Below the pieces are notes generated by a model. It did no database searches. It was not told the origin of the DNA and worked only from the letters and a program-made list of their open reading frames with translations. From NCBI GenBank assembly GCA_937958265.1, contig CALGNX010000007.1:1-64000 (forward strand): a stretch of 64,000 nt of DNA, in the 5' to 3' direction. A program made the position numbers and the translations under genes. The DNA comes from an uncultured Algibacter sp. Its GTDB lineage: Bacteria > Bacteroidota > Bacteroidia > Flavobacteriales > Flavobacteriaceae. This document shows positions 46,042 to 55,073 of this stretch, in pieces. Position 1 is the stretch's first letter. Each line of letters opens with the position of its first letter.

Positions 46042-46698
46042 ATGAAAACCGTATCAAATTGTGTAGAAGACATACTAATAACACAACCATACTTAGAAGA
46101 AGCATTGTCTAGAAATATTATAAATTTTAGCGCCCTCGCATTAGATCTTGTAGAACCCATAAGTAAAATGCTTAAAAAAGAAGTAAAACCTGGGGCTATA
46201 ATGATGGCCTTAAGACGCTACAACCCACCGGTTACATTAGGCAACTCCATTAAAATGAAACAGGTTATTAAAAATCTAGGCGATATTACAGTGCGTTCTA
46301 ACCTAACCGATTTTACTGTAAAAAACTCAATAACATTAATTGATAATCATGCAAAGATATTAGAACGCATAAATAAAGAGGAAAAATTATTTTATGCATT
46401 TACTCGCGGTATTCACGAAAGCAATATTGTAGTATCAAGCAGTTTAAATGATTTTATAAACCATCATTTAAAAAATGAAAACTTCATAGCGATACAAGAA
46501 AATTTATCGGCCATAAGCATAAACCTACCACAAGATAACTCCAAAATTGCCGGCTTATACTATCATTTCTTTAAAAGATTAGCGTGGGAAGGCATCGTAC
46601 TATACGAAGTTTTATCTACAACCAATGAGTTTACAATTCTAGTAGAAGACGAATATGTAGATAAGGCATTTACAGCCATTAAAAGAGTAAAATCTTAG
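46042..46698 (+). CDS. ACT-domain-like conserved protein divergent from lysC
   Basis: A 218-residue soluble protein. The N-terminal 75 residues are helical (CVEDILITQPYLEEALSRNI, then a GAIMMALRRY motif). The middle is beta-rich. The C-terminal 50 residues (KRLAWEGIVLYEVLSTTNEF, then FTILVEDEYVDKAFTAI) fit an ACT/aspartate-kinase regulatory fold. There is no kinase domain. I recall this family being labelled aspartate kinase by automatic annotation on the basis of that tail. Its place beside lysC suggests amino-acid sensing; that is inference. It may share a transcript with the alpha/beta hydrolase 45 nt downstream. Confidence 0.7.
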   Translation: MKTVSNCVEDILITQPYLEEALSRNIINFSALALDLVEPISKMLKKEVKPGAIMMALRRYNPPVTLGNSIKMKQVIKNLGDITVRSNLTDFTVKNSITLIDNHAKILERINKEEKLFYAFTRGIHESNIVVSSSLNDFINHHLKNENFIAIQENLSAISINLPQDNSKIAGLYYHFFKRLAWEGIVLYEVLSTTNEFTILVEDEYVDKAFTAIKRVKS

Positions 46699-46743
46699 CT
46701 TTATATTAATGTACTTTTATAATTACAGCTCTAAAACAAGATT

Positions 46744-47517
46744 ATGCACCTAACACACAAAGGAATTAATATTCACTATACAGATTTCGGGCATGGTAAT
46801 GCTGTTGTATTACTCCATGGTTTTTTAGAAAACTCAGAAATGTGGAAACCTTTTATAAGCACTCTTTCTGCAAAAAACAGAATTATATGTATTGACTTAT
46901 TAGGACATGGAAAAACAGGCTGTATTGGCTATGTACATAACATGGAATTAATGGCTATAGCCGTAAAAGCAGTTTTAACCCAACTTAATATAACAACATG
47001 TACTTTTGTAGGGCACTCTATGGGAGGTTACGTAGCGCTCGCTTTCGCGGAAGCAAATCCTGATTATATAAATGCGCTATGTTTAATAAACTCTACACCA
47101 GCTGCAGATAACCTAGAAAAACAACAAAACAGAAACAGAGCAATCGCAGCCGTTAAGAAAAATAAAAATACATTTATAAGAATTGCTATTAATAATTTAT
47201 TCGAACCCGAAAATAAAATTCTATACTCAGAAAAAATAAATCAAGTTATCGACCATGCACAAAAAACACCTTTGCAAGGTATTATTGCAGCGCTTGAAGG
47301 GATGAAAGTACGCAAGAACAGAACTACGCTTTTTAATTCCATCCCAGTTAAAAAATTAATAGTTCTGGGAAAAAAGGACACTGTATTGAAATTAGATAGC
47401 GTAGTAGATTTACTAGAAGACACATCTATAAACTCCATAAAACTAGATAATGGACACATGAGTTATGTTGAAAATACTTACACTTTAATGAAGATATTAA
47501 TGCGTTTTATCGAATAA
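46744..47517 (+). CDS. Alpha/beta-fold hydrolase
   Basis: A 257-residue hydrolase. The oxyanion loop is LLHGFLEN, the nucleophile elbow GHSMGG (S92), the probable acid D212 (GKKDTVL) and the catalytic H238 (LDNGHMSYVE). The family includes esterases, MenH-like and carboxylesterase enzymes; substrate not predictable. No signal peptide. Probably co-expressed with the ACT-like gene upstream. Confidence 0.88.
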   Translation: MHLTHKGINIHYTDFGHGNAVVLLHGFLENSEMWKPFISTLSAKNRIICIDLLGHGKTGCIGYVHNMELMAIAVKAVLTQLNITTCTFVGHSMGGYVALAFAEANPDYINALCLINSTPAADNLEKQQNRNRAIAAVKKNKNTFIRIAINNLFEPENKILYSEKINQVIDHAQKTPLQGIIAALEGMKVRKNRTTLFNSIPVKKLIVLGKKDTVLKLDSVVDLLEDTSINSIKLDNGHMSYVENTYTLMKILMRFIE

Positions 47518-47581
47518 TTAGGTTTTTAAACGCCTTGATTGTTTTATTATCCCTATTTTTAGTAAAATCAAAATTGCTAAA

Positions 47582-47839
47582 ATGAAAAAAATAACTAATA
47601 ACACTAAGTTAACACCTAATATATTCTGCTCTATTTTTGGACACAAGTTCGAAGTAACAAAACACGTAACCTATCACGTAAAGGAATACACCTGTAAACA
47701 CTGTAAACAACAATTGACTACCAATAGCAACGGCACATTAACAGAACTCACTCCAAAATACAAAGAAATAAATGCTATTTTGGAGCGCATTCATAACACC
47801 AAAACAAAACGCTTACAAAGCGAGCTTACTGTTTCATAA
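47582..47839 (+). CDS. Small zinc-ribbon-like protein
   Basis: An 85-residue protein with CSIFGHKFEV followed by YTCKHCKQQL, the layout of DUF1660-type zinc ribbons (Cys and His in the first knuckle, CxxC in the second). It has a hydrophilic helical tail. No further domain. A short gene, but the motif pair supports it. Function unknown; it lies between a hydrolase and thiL (convergent). Confidence 0.65.
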   Translation: MKKITNNTKLTPNIFCSIFGHKFEVTKHVTYHVKEYTCKHCKQQLTTNSNGTLTELTPKYKEINAILERIHNTKTKRLQSELTVS

Positions 47840-48078
47840 GCTTGGCAAGCAACAAAACATTCATCTACTTTATTTTTATTGATTTTACTTATAAAATAAG
47901 ATGAATACACATTCAATACATTTGAAAGATTGCATCGAATTTCATAAGTAGACCAAACTAAACACGCAATACAAAACCTATTTTTTTATAAAAACTAAAG
48001 ACTAACGACCTATTATTAGCGATAAATCTTCGTCACTAAAAAACTTAACACATTTAACAGGTCGCTCGTTGGTAAGCT

Positions 48079-49119
48079 TTAAAAATTCTTCCAACCTTGA
48101 GCCTCAATAGGAATTTTCGTATTAGCTCTTGTTATTAGATGCATGCCTTCTTTTTCTTCTTTAATGTAACCGATAACGGTTAAACTAGGATTTCCTTTTA
48201 TTTTAGTAAAATCGGCTTGCGAGATAGTAAAAAGCAACTCATAGTCCTCACCTCCATTTAGCGCCACCGTTGTACTATCAATATTAAATTCTTCGCATGT
48301 TGAAATTACCTGAGGATCCAGTGGAATTTTTTCCTCATACAAATCGCACCCTACTTCACCCTGTTTGCAAATGTGTATAATTTCAGAAGACAACCCATCA
48401 CTAACGTCTATCATAGAGGTTGGCTTAACCTCTAGTTTTTTTAATAGTGCTATAATATCCTTTCTTGCCTCAGGCTTTAATTGCCTTTCAATAATATAAG
48501 TATAAGCATCTAAATCTGGTTGATTATTCGGATTCACCTTATAAACCTCCTTTTCGCGCTCTAACACTTGTAGTCCCATATAAGCAGCACCTAAATCACC
48601 AGAAACCACTAATAAATCATTTGGCTGCGCACCGCTCCTATACACCTCATCTCCTGCCAACACCTCCCCTATTGCCGTAACAGAGATTAACAAGCCTTTA
48701 TTTGAGGAGGTTGTATCACCGCCTATAACATCAATATTATAAATAGATGCTGCAGCTTCAATACCTGAATACAAATCCTCCAAAGCCTCCAAAGGAAACC
48801 TGCTGGAAACCGCTATTGATATAGTAACCTGAGTCGCTTTCGCATTCATAGCATATACATCAGACAGATTTACCATAATTGCTTTGTAACCTAAGTGCTT
48901 TAAAGGCATATAACTCAAATCAAAATGCACACCTTCAACCAACAAATCTGTTGTAACAACAATCTGCTTGTTCGCAAAATTTAAAACAGCAGCATCGTCG
49001 CCTATACTTTTTACTGTCGTATTTTGTTTTACTTTTAGATTTTTAGTAAGATGATCTATTAAGCCAAATTCACCTAATTGACTTAAAGGCGTACGCTGTT
49101 GATTTTTATTTTCTATCAT
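48079..49119 (-). CDS. thiL: Thiamine-monophosphate kinase
   Basis: A 346-residue enzyme that phosphorylates thiamine monophosphate to thiamine diphosphate, the cofactor of SucA encoded at 25.9 kb. Motifs: SIGDDAAVL (Mg/ATP-binding Asp pair), VTTDLLVEGVHFDL, VNLSDVYAMNA, GGDTTSSNKG, VSGDLGAAYMG, MIDVSDGLSSEI and LNGGEDYELLF. A -7 box is directly upstream. Single gene; no TPP riboswitch is seen before it. Confidence 0.95.
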   Translation of the reverse strand: MIENKNQQRTPLSQLGEFGLIDHLTKNLKVKQNTTVKSIGDDAAVLNFANKQIVVTTDLLVEGVHFDLSYMPLKHLGYKAIMVNLSDVYAMNAKATQVTISIAVSSRFPLEALEDLYSGIEAAASIYNIDVIGGDTTSSNKGLLISVTAIGEVLAGDEVYRSGAQPNDLLVVSGDLGAAYMGLQVLEREKEVYKVNPNNQPDLDAYTYIIERQLKPEARKDIIALLKKLEVKPTSMIDVSDGLSSEIIHICKQGEVGCDLYEEKIPLDPQVISTCEEFNIDSTTVALNGGEDYELLFTISQADFTKIKGNPSLTVIGYIKEEKEGMHLITRANTKIPIEAQGWKNF

Positions 49120-49123
49120 AATG

Positions 49124-49131
49124 CAAAAATA
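49124..49131 (-). promoter_or_regulatory. -7 box of thiL
   Basis: TATTTTTG on the minus strand, four bases before the ATG at 49119, which implies a leaderless or nearly leaderless mRNA. No TTG at the right -33 distance. Confidence 0.45.
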
Positions 49132-49295
49132 CTAACCTTTGCAAGAAAAATTAAATGATAAATGAAAAATTAAAAAAGAAGTCACGTTTTAGCTAAAAAA
49201 ACTCGGTTTATAGAATTAGATTGGAATTTATCCAAATATACTATATAATTAACTAAATTAGTACATATCAAATTGCTAAACTAAAATTTATTGGA

Positions 49296-50747
49296 ATGAA
49301 AAACTACTTCTACATACTTGTTTTACACCTATTTTTACAAGCCCATTTAAACGCTCAAATGATTCCCTGTATTGACGGTACAGCCGGACCTTACCCGTGT
49401 GATAATTATGATTTAATGTCAAACACAAACACCGAGACACTATCGGGAAACATATCTGGTATGGGCAGCGATATATGGGGCTGGACAGACCCTTCTACAA
49501 ATAAAGAATATGCTATTGTAGGAATGACAAACACTACTGCTTTTGTAGATGTATCTGACCCTGAAAACCCAATATTACTGGGTAGGCTAAGCTCTCATAA
49601 TGGCAGAACAAGCCCATGGAGAGATATGAAAGTGTATAAAAATTTTGTTTTTATAGTTGCTGATAATGTAGGATCTCATGGCATGCAAGTTTTTGATTTA
49701 ACACGATTACGAAACGTTACAAGCATACAAAATTTTACAGCAGACACAAGACTAACTGGGGTAGATAGCTGCCATAATATTGTTATAAACGAATCTGAAG
49801 GGGTTGCTTATCTAGTTGGCTGCAACACATTTAGCGGAGGCCCTACGTTTATTGACATATCAAACCCATTAAACCCAACAATTTTAGGTGGCTATTCAAC
49901 AAGAGGTTACTCTCATGATGCACAAGTCGTAACGTATAAGGGGCCCGATTCCGACTATACAGGTCGAGAAATATATGTTGGAAGCAATGGCAACTCAGAC
50001 CGAGTAGTAATTTTAGATGTTACAGACAAATCCAACGTTACAACAATAGCCTCGTTTACGTACCCTCAAATAAGTTATGCACACCAAGGCTGGTTTACCG
50101 AAGACCAACGCTATTTTATTTTAGGCGATGAAACTGATGAGCAAGGTTTTGGTTTTAACACTAAAACTCTGGTTTTTGATTTTAACGATTTAGATAACCC
50201 AATATTGTCATCAAACTATTTTGGAACAACAAAAGCCATCGATCACAATGGCTATGTTAAAGGAAATGAATATTTTATAGCTAATTATCGTGCAGGAATG
50301 CGTGTTTTAGATCTTACTAATATTGGCGCACCTACAGAATCCATGACAGAGATTGGATATTTTGACACCTACCCTGAAAGTGATAGCGCAGCATTTAATG
50401 GCGCATGGAGTATTTATCCTTATTTCGCCAGTGGCAATATTATAATAAGCGATATAGAAAGGGGTCTATTTGTTGTAAAACAAAGCACTACTTTAAGCAC
50501 AAGCAATATTGAGTTACATAATGTTTTTACGCTATCTCCTAATCCAACAAATTTAAACGCAACAATTACGGCATCGAATAAAAGCAAAATAAAATCTATT
50601 GAAATATTCAGCATTTTAGGAAAGAACTTATTTAAAAAATTAGAAATTAATAAAAAATCTTTCAAATTACCCGTAGCTGGTTTTTCTAAAGGGGTTTATT
50701 TAGTTAAAATAAACAATAGCATAACGAAAAAGCTAGTTATTGAATAG
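49296..50747 (+). CDS. Choice-of-anchor-B family surface protein with T9SS sorting domain
   Basis: A 483-residue exported protein with a signal peptide (cleavage near HLNAQ) and LVIVD-type repeats. Repeat cores include TAFVDVSDPENPILLGRL, PTFIDISNPLNPTILGGY, VVILDVTDKSN and MRVLDLTNIG. They make a beta-propeller of the TIGR04312 type. The C-terminal 75 residues form a type A T9SS sorting domain (FTLSPNPTN, IEIFSILGK, GVYLVKI, TKKLVIE). That domain would be removed and the protein attached to the cell surface by the gliding-associated type IX system. The next gene, 133 nt on, is a second propeller protein and may be in the same transcript. Confidence 0.85.
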   Translation: MKNYFYILVLHLFLQAHLNAQMIPCIDGTAGPYPCDNYDLMSNTNTETLSGNISGMGSDIWGWTDPSTNKEYAIVGMTNTTAFVDVSDPENPILLGRLSSHNGRTSPWRDMKVYKNFVFIVADNVGSHGMQVFDLTRLRNVTSIQNFTADTRLTGVDSCHNIVINESEGVAYLVGCNTFSGGPTFIDISNPLNPTILGGYSTRGYSHDAQVVTYKGPDSDYTGREIYVGSNGNSDRVVILDVTDKSNVTTIASFTYPQISYAHQGWFTEDQRYFILGDETDEQGFGFNTKTLVFDFNDLDNPILSSNYFGTTKAIDHNGYVKGNEYFIANYRAGMRVLDLTNIGAPTESMTEIGYFDTYPESDSAAFNGAWSIYPYFASGNIIISDIERGLFVVKQSTTLSTSNIELHNVFTLSPNPTNLNATITASNKSKIKSIEIFSILGKNLFKKLEINKKSFKLPVAGFSKGVYLVKINNSITKKLVIE

Positions 50748-50880
50748 TCTTAATTAAAAACAAACAATATAACGACTTAACACATTTGTATTTTCAAATT
50801 ATATAAGACAATAAATAATTTGTAGAATAATCTTATAAATTCTGTTGTTGTAATAAATGGATAATAATTAAATATAAAAA

Positions 50881-52266
50881 ATGGCAAAATTTAACATAAA
50901 AACTGCATTAGCACTATGCCTTCTTTTTATAATAAGCTGCTCTAAAGAGGATAAAAACAGCCCTCTCACAGAAACAGTACCTAACAACGAATCTACTACG
51001 GTAATAAGTGACACGTCACAAGGTAAAATAAAATCCATTCTTACAATTGGAGGCTCAAATAACGATAGCGCGCAGGCTATAGTGAGCACCTCAGATGGTG
51101 GTTATGCTATTTTAGGCTACACACAAAGCACAGATGGAGATGTAACAAGCAAAACAAATGACAGTTTCGACTATTGGCTTCTAAAATACTCTGCTAAAAA
51201 TGTTTTAGAATGGAAAAAATCCTATGGAGGAACCGCAGATGATAGAGGTTTTGATCTTGCCCACACTAAAGATGGCGGTTTTATTTTAATAGGACGAACA
51301 AATAGCATTAACGGAGACATCTCTAACAACGCTGGCTTTGAAGATTACTGGGCCCTAAAGGTTAATGCGCTAGGAGACATTATTTGGCAAAAAACCTTTG
51401 GGTTTGAAGGCTCTGATGTAGGTTTTTCTGTTATTGAAACCAATGATGGAGGCTATCTCTTTTTAGGCGTTTTAGATGTTACAGCTTCTGGAGGACAAGG
51501 AGATAGCGCAAGATCTGTAACAGCAAAAAAACATGCTGGCGGTGATTATTGGGTTGTCAAGGTTAATATAGATGGAGAAACCTCGTGGACTAAATACTTT
51601 GGAGGATCTTTAACAGATACCGCAGAGGCCATAATTCAAACAAAAGATAACGGATACCTAATCGTTGGATGGTCTGATAGTACAGATTTCGACATTAAAA
51701 ACAATAAAGGAACTTACGATTTTTGGATAGTAAAGATAAATAGCGTGGGAATATTGGAGTGGGAAAAAAATTATGGCGGAACAGAAATAGACGAAGCATT
51801 TGCCATAGCCGCATCAAACGACGGAAACTACCTTATCGCTGGCACAACAAGAAGTAATGATAAGGATATTTCAAAAAATAATGGTGGTGCAGATTTTTGG
51901 GTTATTAAAATTACACCTTTGGGAGAAAAAATTTGGGAGAAAAATTACGGCGGCACTGAATTTGATGTCGCTAGATCTATTTCCAAAACAAAAGATGGCG
52001 GATTTGTTTTAGCAGGCAGCTCACGAAGTCAAGACATAGACGTTACAAATAACCAAGGCCAAAACGATGGCTGGGTTATTAAAATAGACCCTAAAGGTGA
52101 TTTAAAATGGGAAGCTAGCATTGGCGGAACTAATATAGACTTTCTGTACGATGCCGTTGAGTTAACCAACAAAAGCATAATAGCTGTAGGCGAAACCTTT
52201 AGTAACGATGGTGCCATAAAAGAAAACAAAGGGTTTAGCGATGTGCTGATAACCAAAATTAATTAG
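50881..52266 (+). CDS. Seven-repeat beta-propeller lipoprotein
   Basis: A 461-residue lipoprotein (MAKFNIKTALALCLLF, lipobox IISC, Cys 20). Seven repeats of about 55-65 residues follow. Each has the pattern YGGTxxDxAxxI, T-x-DGGY-x-x-x-G, a Ser/Asp-rich turn, and DYW-x-x-K-x-x-x-x-G-x-x-x-W. The third repeat carries a roughly 12-residue insert. Seven copies fit a seven-bladed propeller. Such domains bind proteins, glycans or metals; the target is unknown. It lies 37 nt before the mbnP-like gene. Confidence 0.85.
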   Translation: MAKFNIKTALALCLLFIISCSKEDKNSPLTETVPNNESTTVISDTSQGKIKSILTIGGSNNDSAQAIVSTSDGGYAILGYTQSTDGDVTSKTNDSFDYWLLKYSAKNVLEWKKSYGGTADDRGFDLAHTKDGGFILIGRTNSINGDISNNAGFEDYWALKVNALGDIIWQKTFGFEGSDVGFSVIETNDGGYLFLGVLDVTASGGQGDSARSVTAKKHAGGDYWVVKVNIDGETSWTKYFGGSLTDTAEAIIQTKDNGYLIVGWSDSTDFDIKNNKGTYDFWIVKINSVGILEWEKNYGGTEIDEAFAIAASNDGNYLIAGTTRSNDKDISKNNGGADFWVIKITPLGEKIWEKNYGGTEFDVARSISKTKDGGFVLAGSSRSQDIDVTNNQGQNDGWVIKIDPKGDLKWEASIGGTNIDFLYDAVELTNKSIIAVGETFSNDGAIKENKGFSDVLITKIN

Positions 52267-52303
52267 ATATAATAAAAACAAGTATATTTTTAAAACTAAA
52301 ACA

Positions 52304-53104
52304 ATGAAAACATTATTTGCACTTCTTTTACCTTTAACAATAGCATTTACATCATGTAATAGTGATGAAGACGATAAAGTAGCCATAGAAAACCCTCAAA
52401 CAGTTGAAACAACATTTAACTTTAGCCATAACTGGGATGGTACTGCAGTAGCTGGCAACGATATGGAAAGCACTAATTACCAAACAGAAAATGGCGAAAC
52501 CATAACCATAGGACCACGATTTAGATATATTATTTCAAATATAAGTTTCACAAAAACAAACAGCAATGACTCCGTAGTTATAGAAGATTACAACTTAGTT
52601 GATGTAGGAACTGACAGCAACCTATCATACACTCCAGAAAAAAAAATTGCAACTGGAGAATATAATGTATCTTTTATATACGGTTTAACCACTGAACAAA
52701 ACATCGATGGCATATACCAGGATTTAAATACCGCATCCTTCGGTGTTCCTCCTATGCTGGGTGGCGGATACCACTATATGCAATTGGATGGCAAATACAT
52801 AAATACCAACAACATAGAAGAAGGTTTTAACTACCACAATATTAAAGCCGTAGATCCAGATATGACAAACGGCCCTTCTTTTCCAAATCAACCCACATTT
52901 ATTAAGGTTAACTTAGGTGTTATTAATATAACAGACAACACTACTATTGGAGTAAAAATGAATATTGCAGAGTGGTTTAGAGGCCCTAATACATGGGATT
53001 TAAATGTTTTTAATCAAATGCTTATGGGAAATTCAACAGCACAAAAAATGATGAATGAAAACGGACAAAATGTATTTTCGTTAGGAGACGTAATAAAAAA
53101 ATAA
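52304..53104 (+). CDS. MbnP-family copper-binding lipoprotein
   Basis: A 266-residue lipoprotein (lipobox FTSC, Cys 18) related to MbnP, a periplasmic copper protein first described in methanobactin operons, in which a Trp is oxidised to kynurenine to build the Cu(I) site. Conserved-looking features: FNFSHNWDGTAV (H42, W44), FRYIISNISF, GGGYHYMQLDGKY (H157) and NYHNIKAVD (H178). Other Trp residues are W224 and W231. Which Trp is modified cannot be read from sequence. The stop is 1 nt before the di-haem enzyme gene, its expected modifying partner. No methanobactin precursor peptide or biosynthesis gene is seen nearby. Confidence 0.82.
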   Translation: MKTLFALLLPLTIAFTSCNSDEDDKVAIENPQTVETTFNFSHNWDGTAVAGNDMESTNYQTENGETITIGPRFRYIISNISFTKTNSNDSVVIEDYNLVDVGTDSNLSYTPEKKIATGEYNVSFIYGLTTEQNIDGIYQDLNTASFGVPPMLGGGYHYMQLDGKYINTNNIEEGFNYHNIKAVDPDMTNGPSFPNQPTFIKVNLGVINITDNTTIGVKMNIAEWFRGPNTWDLNVFNQMLMGNSTAQKMMNENGQNVFSLGDVIKK

Positions 53105-53105
53105 A

Positions 53106-54191
53106 ATGAAAAATTATTGGGTACATACGCTATTTATACTTTGTCTTTTGAGCTGCTCAAAAGACTCTATAGTAGATTCAAACCCTACAATAAAAGACTA
53201 TGTACCCACACCTTTGCCTTTAAAAACACCTACTATCTTACAGCAAAAACTAATAACTCCTGTTATCCCGTTTACCAACCCTCAAACCATAGAAGGTGTT
53301 TCTCTTGGGAAAAAATTATTTTACGATCCTATTTTATCAGGAAATAACAAAATGTCGTGCGCAACCTGCCATAGTCCAGCTAGCGCTTTTGCAAATAACA
53401 CTGTGTTTAGTGTAGGGATTGATGGTATTGAGGGCAGCAGAAATGCAATGCCTTTATTTAATTTAGCTTGGAATTTTGACGAGCGCTTCAACTGGGACGG
53501 AAGCGAATTGAGCTTAGAACGCCAAGCATTAACCCCAGTTTCAAATCCTTTAGAAATGCACGCCATTTGGGATGATGTTATTATAAAACTGCAACAAAAC
53601 CAAGACTATTCAAAACTATTTAATCGCGCATTTGGAGACAACACAATTATCACAAAAGAACTTACCGCAAAAGCAATTGCTCAATTTGAACGTACGCTTA
53701 TTTCCGCCAACTCTAAGTTCGATAAATATTTACTTGACGAAGCTCGCTTAACACCACAAGAACTTAACGGCTTTAACGTTTTTATGGACGAGGAAAGAGG
53801 CGATTGTTTTCACTGCCACGGCGACAACAATAATCCGTTATGGACAGATAATATTTTCCATAACAATGGTCTAGATGAAAATTTTAACGATTTAGGCTTA
53901 GGAGGCGTAAATGGAGACCCCATTGATTATGGAAAATTTAAAACACCCTCGATTCGCAATTTAGCTTACAGCGCTCCCTACATGCACGATGGTCGTTTTA
54001 AAACGCTAGAAGAGGTTATAAACCATTATAGTGAAGGCTTAAAACGTTCCGCTACTATTGACCCGTTAATGAAAAAAGTAGACGAAGGTGGTGCAGGTTT
54101 ATCCGATAACGATAAAACAGATTTAAAAGCTTTTCTTCTAACACTATCTGATTATGAATTTATTAATAACCCCGAGTTTAATATAAAATAA
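53106..54191 (+). CDS. MbnH-type di-haem peroxidase-like enzyme (cytochrome c peroxidase family)
   Basis: A 361-residue lipoprotein (lipobox LLSC, Cys 17) with two c-haem sites: CATCH (C85, C88, H89) and CFHCH (C234, C237, H238). M293 in APYMHDGRF is at the position of an axial haem ligand in bacterial cytochrome c peroxidases. FNWDGSELSLERQA (W130) fits the inter-haem Trp region. In the MauG/MbnH group such enzymes oxidise Trp in a partner protein by way of a high-valent di-haem state. It is translated with the MbnP-type gene just upstream (1-nt gap), so MbnP is the likely substrate. The alternative is simple peroxide detoxification. Confidence 0.87.
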   Translation: MKNYWVHTLFILCLLSCSKDSIVDSNPTIKDYVPTPLPLKTPTILQQKLITPVIPFTNPQTIEGVSLGKKLFYDPILSGNNKMSCATCHSPASAFANNTVFSVGIDGIEGSRNAMPLFNLAWNFDERFNWDGSELSLERQALTPVSNPLEMHAIWDDVIIKLQQNQDYSKLFNRAFGDNTIITKELTAKAIAQFERTLISANSKFDKYLLDEARLTPQELNGFNVFMDEERGDCFHCHGDNNNPLWTDNIFHNNGLDENFNDLGLGGVNGDPIDYGKFKTPSIRNLAYSAPYMHDGRFKTLEEVINHYSEGLKRSATIDPLMKKVDEGGAGLSDNDKTDLKAFLLTLSDYEFINNPEFNIK

Positions 54192-54650
54192 AATTCATTT
54201 TAGTATTTCAAAATAAGCTAACCAAACCCACCTGAACACGCAAGAAACCAGAGCCACACCCATAATTAAGCACAAATATGCTACCTGAAATAATATTCCA
54301 TTTCCGCGTAAATACCATATAAAACAAAATTCATTTTCATTATTTAAATCGTTTTAAAACGACCCTTTACTACAACATTTCGTATATTTAATTCAATTTC
54401 ATTTAATAAAAACGGCAATTAGCTTATTCAACATTACGCCCCATTTTTATATGAAAAACCACCGCTACAAACAAAAAGTATACGCCCTACACTTAAAGCT
54501 AAACACAGTAAAACCACCTTTTTAAAAAAATAAAATCACCCAAAATACGTTTACTATAAAAACTTTAAAATTTAAAAATTTATAAGAAAAACCTATTCAC
54601 CCATATGGTAATATAATGTTAGGTTATTCTATTTTCAGGGACTTATATTG
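54192..54650. other. Intergenic region before the suf operon
   Basis: About 460 bp of AT-rich DNA with no credible ORF. The words AAAATTCATTTT and CAAAATTCATTTT occur at about 54190 and 54320. It separates the MbnP/MbnH locus from suf. Confidence 0.5.
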
Positions 54651-54658
54651 TATATTTG
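54651..54658 (+). promoter_or_regulatory. -7 promoter box of the suf operon
   Basis: TATATTTG, 64 nt before the start of the first suf gene; matches TAnnTTTG. No TTTG at -33. The distance to the start leaves room for a regulator site in the leader. Confidence 0.5.
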
Positions 54659-54722
54659 TATCCTATTTAGAAATTGTCTTAATAAAATTTTAAAACAACC
54701 CTAAATTTAATAAAAGAAAAAG

Positions 54723-55052
54723 ATGATAAAAGTTTCTGAAACAGCTAAAAAAAAGGTTATCGAGCTCATGCAAGATGACGGATATAACGCAACGGTAGAT
54801 TATATTCGAGTTGGCGTTAAAAGTGGAGGTTGTTCTGGGTTATCCTATGATTTAACATTCGATAAAAACAAACAAGAAGGAGACAAAGTTTTTGAAGATA
54901 ATGATGTAAAAATTATTGTTGACAAAAAAAGCTTTTTATACCTAATTGGAACAACCTTGGAATATTCAGGAGGATTAAACGGAACCGGTTTCGTGTTTAA
55001 TAACCCTAACGCAAATCGCACATGTGGCTGCGGTGAATCATTTTCATTATAA
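54723..55052 (+). CDS. sufA: Iron-sulphur cluster assembly accessory protein (A-type carrier)
   Basis: A 109-residue A-type Fe-S carrier that passes clusters from the SufBCD scaffold to target proteins. The three cluster cysteines are C37 (SGGCSGLSY) and C101 and C103 (RTCGCGESF). SufA versus IscA/ErpA is decided by the operon: it opens a cluster with sufBCDSE. The sufB ATG is 21 nt after its stop. Confidence 0.9.
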   Translation: MIKVSETAKKKVIELMQDDGYNATVDYIRVGVKSGGCSGLSYDLTFDKNKQEGDKVFEDNDVKIIVDKKSFLYLIGTTLEYSGGLNGTGFVFNNPNANRTCGCGESFSL

Positions 55053-55073
55053 TCAAAAAAAAAAGAAAGCAAT

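Noticed and set aside
46042-46698. Naming this gene aspartate kinase
   Set aside because: It has only an ACT-like tail; the kinase domain is absent and lysC is next door.
48900-49295. A TPP riboswitch before thiL
   Set aside because: The leader is only a few bases long and shows none of the conserved TPP-aptamer words.
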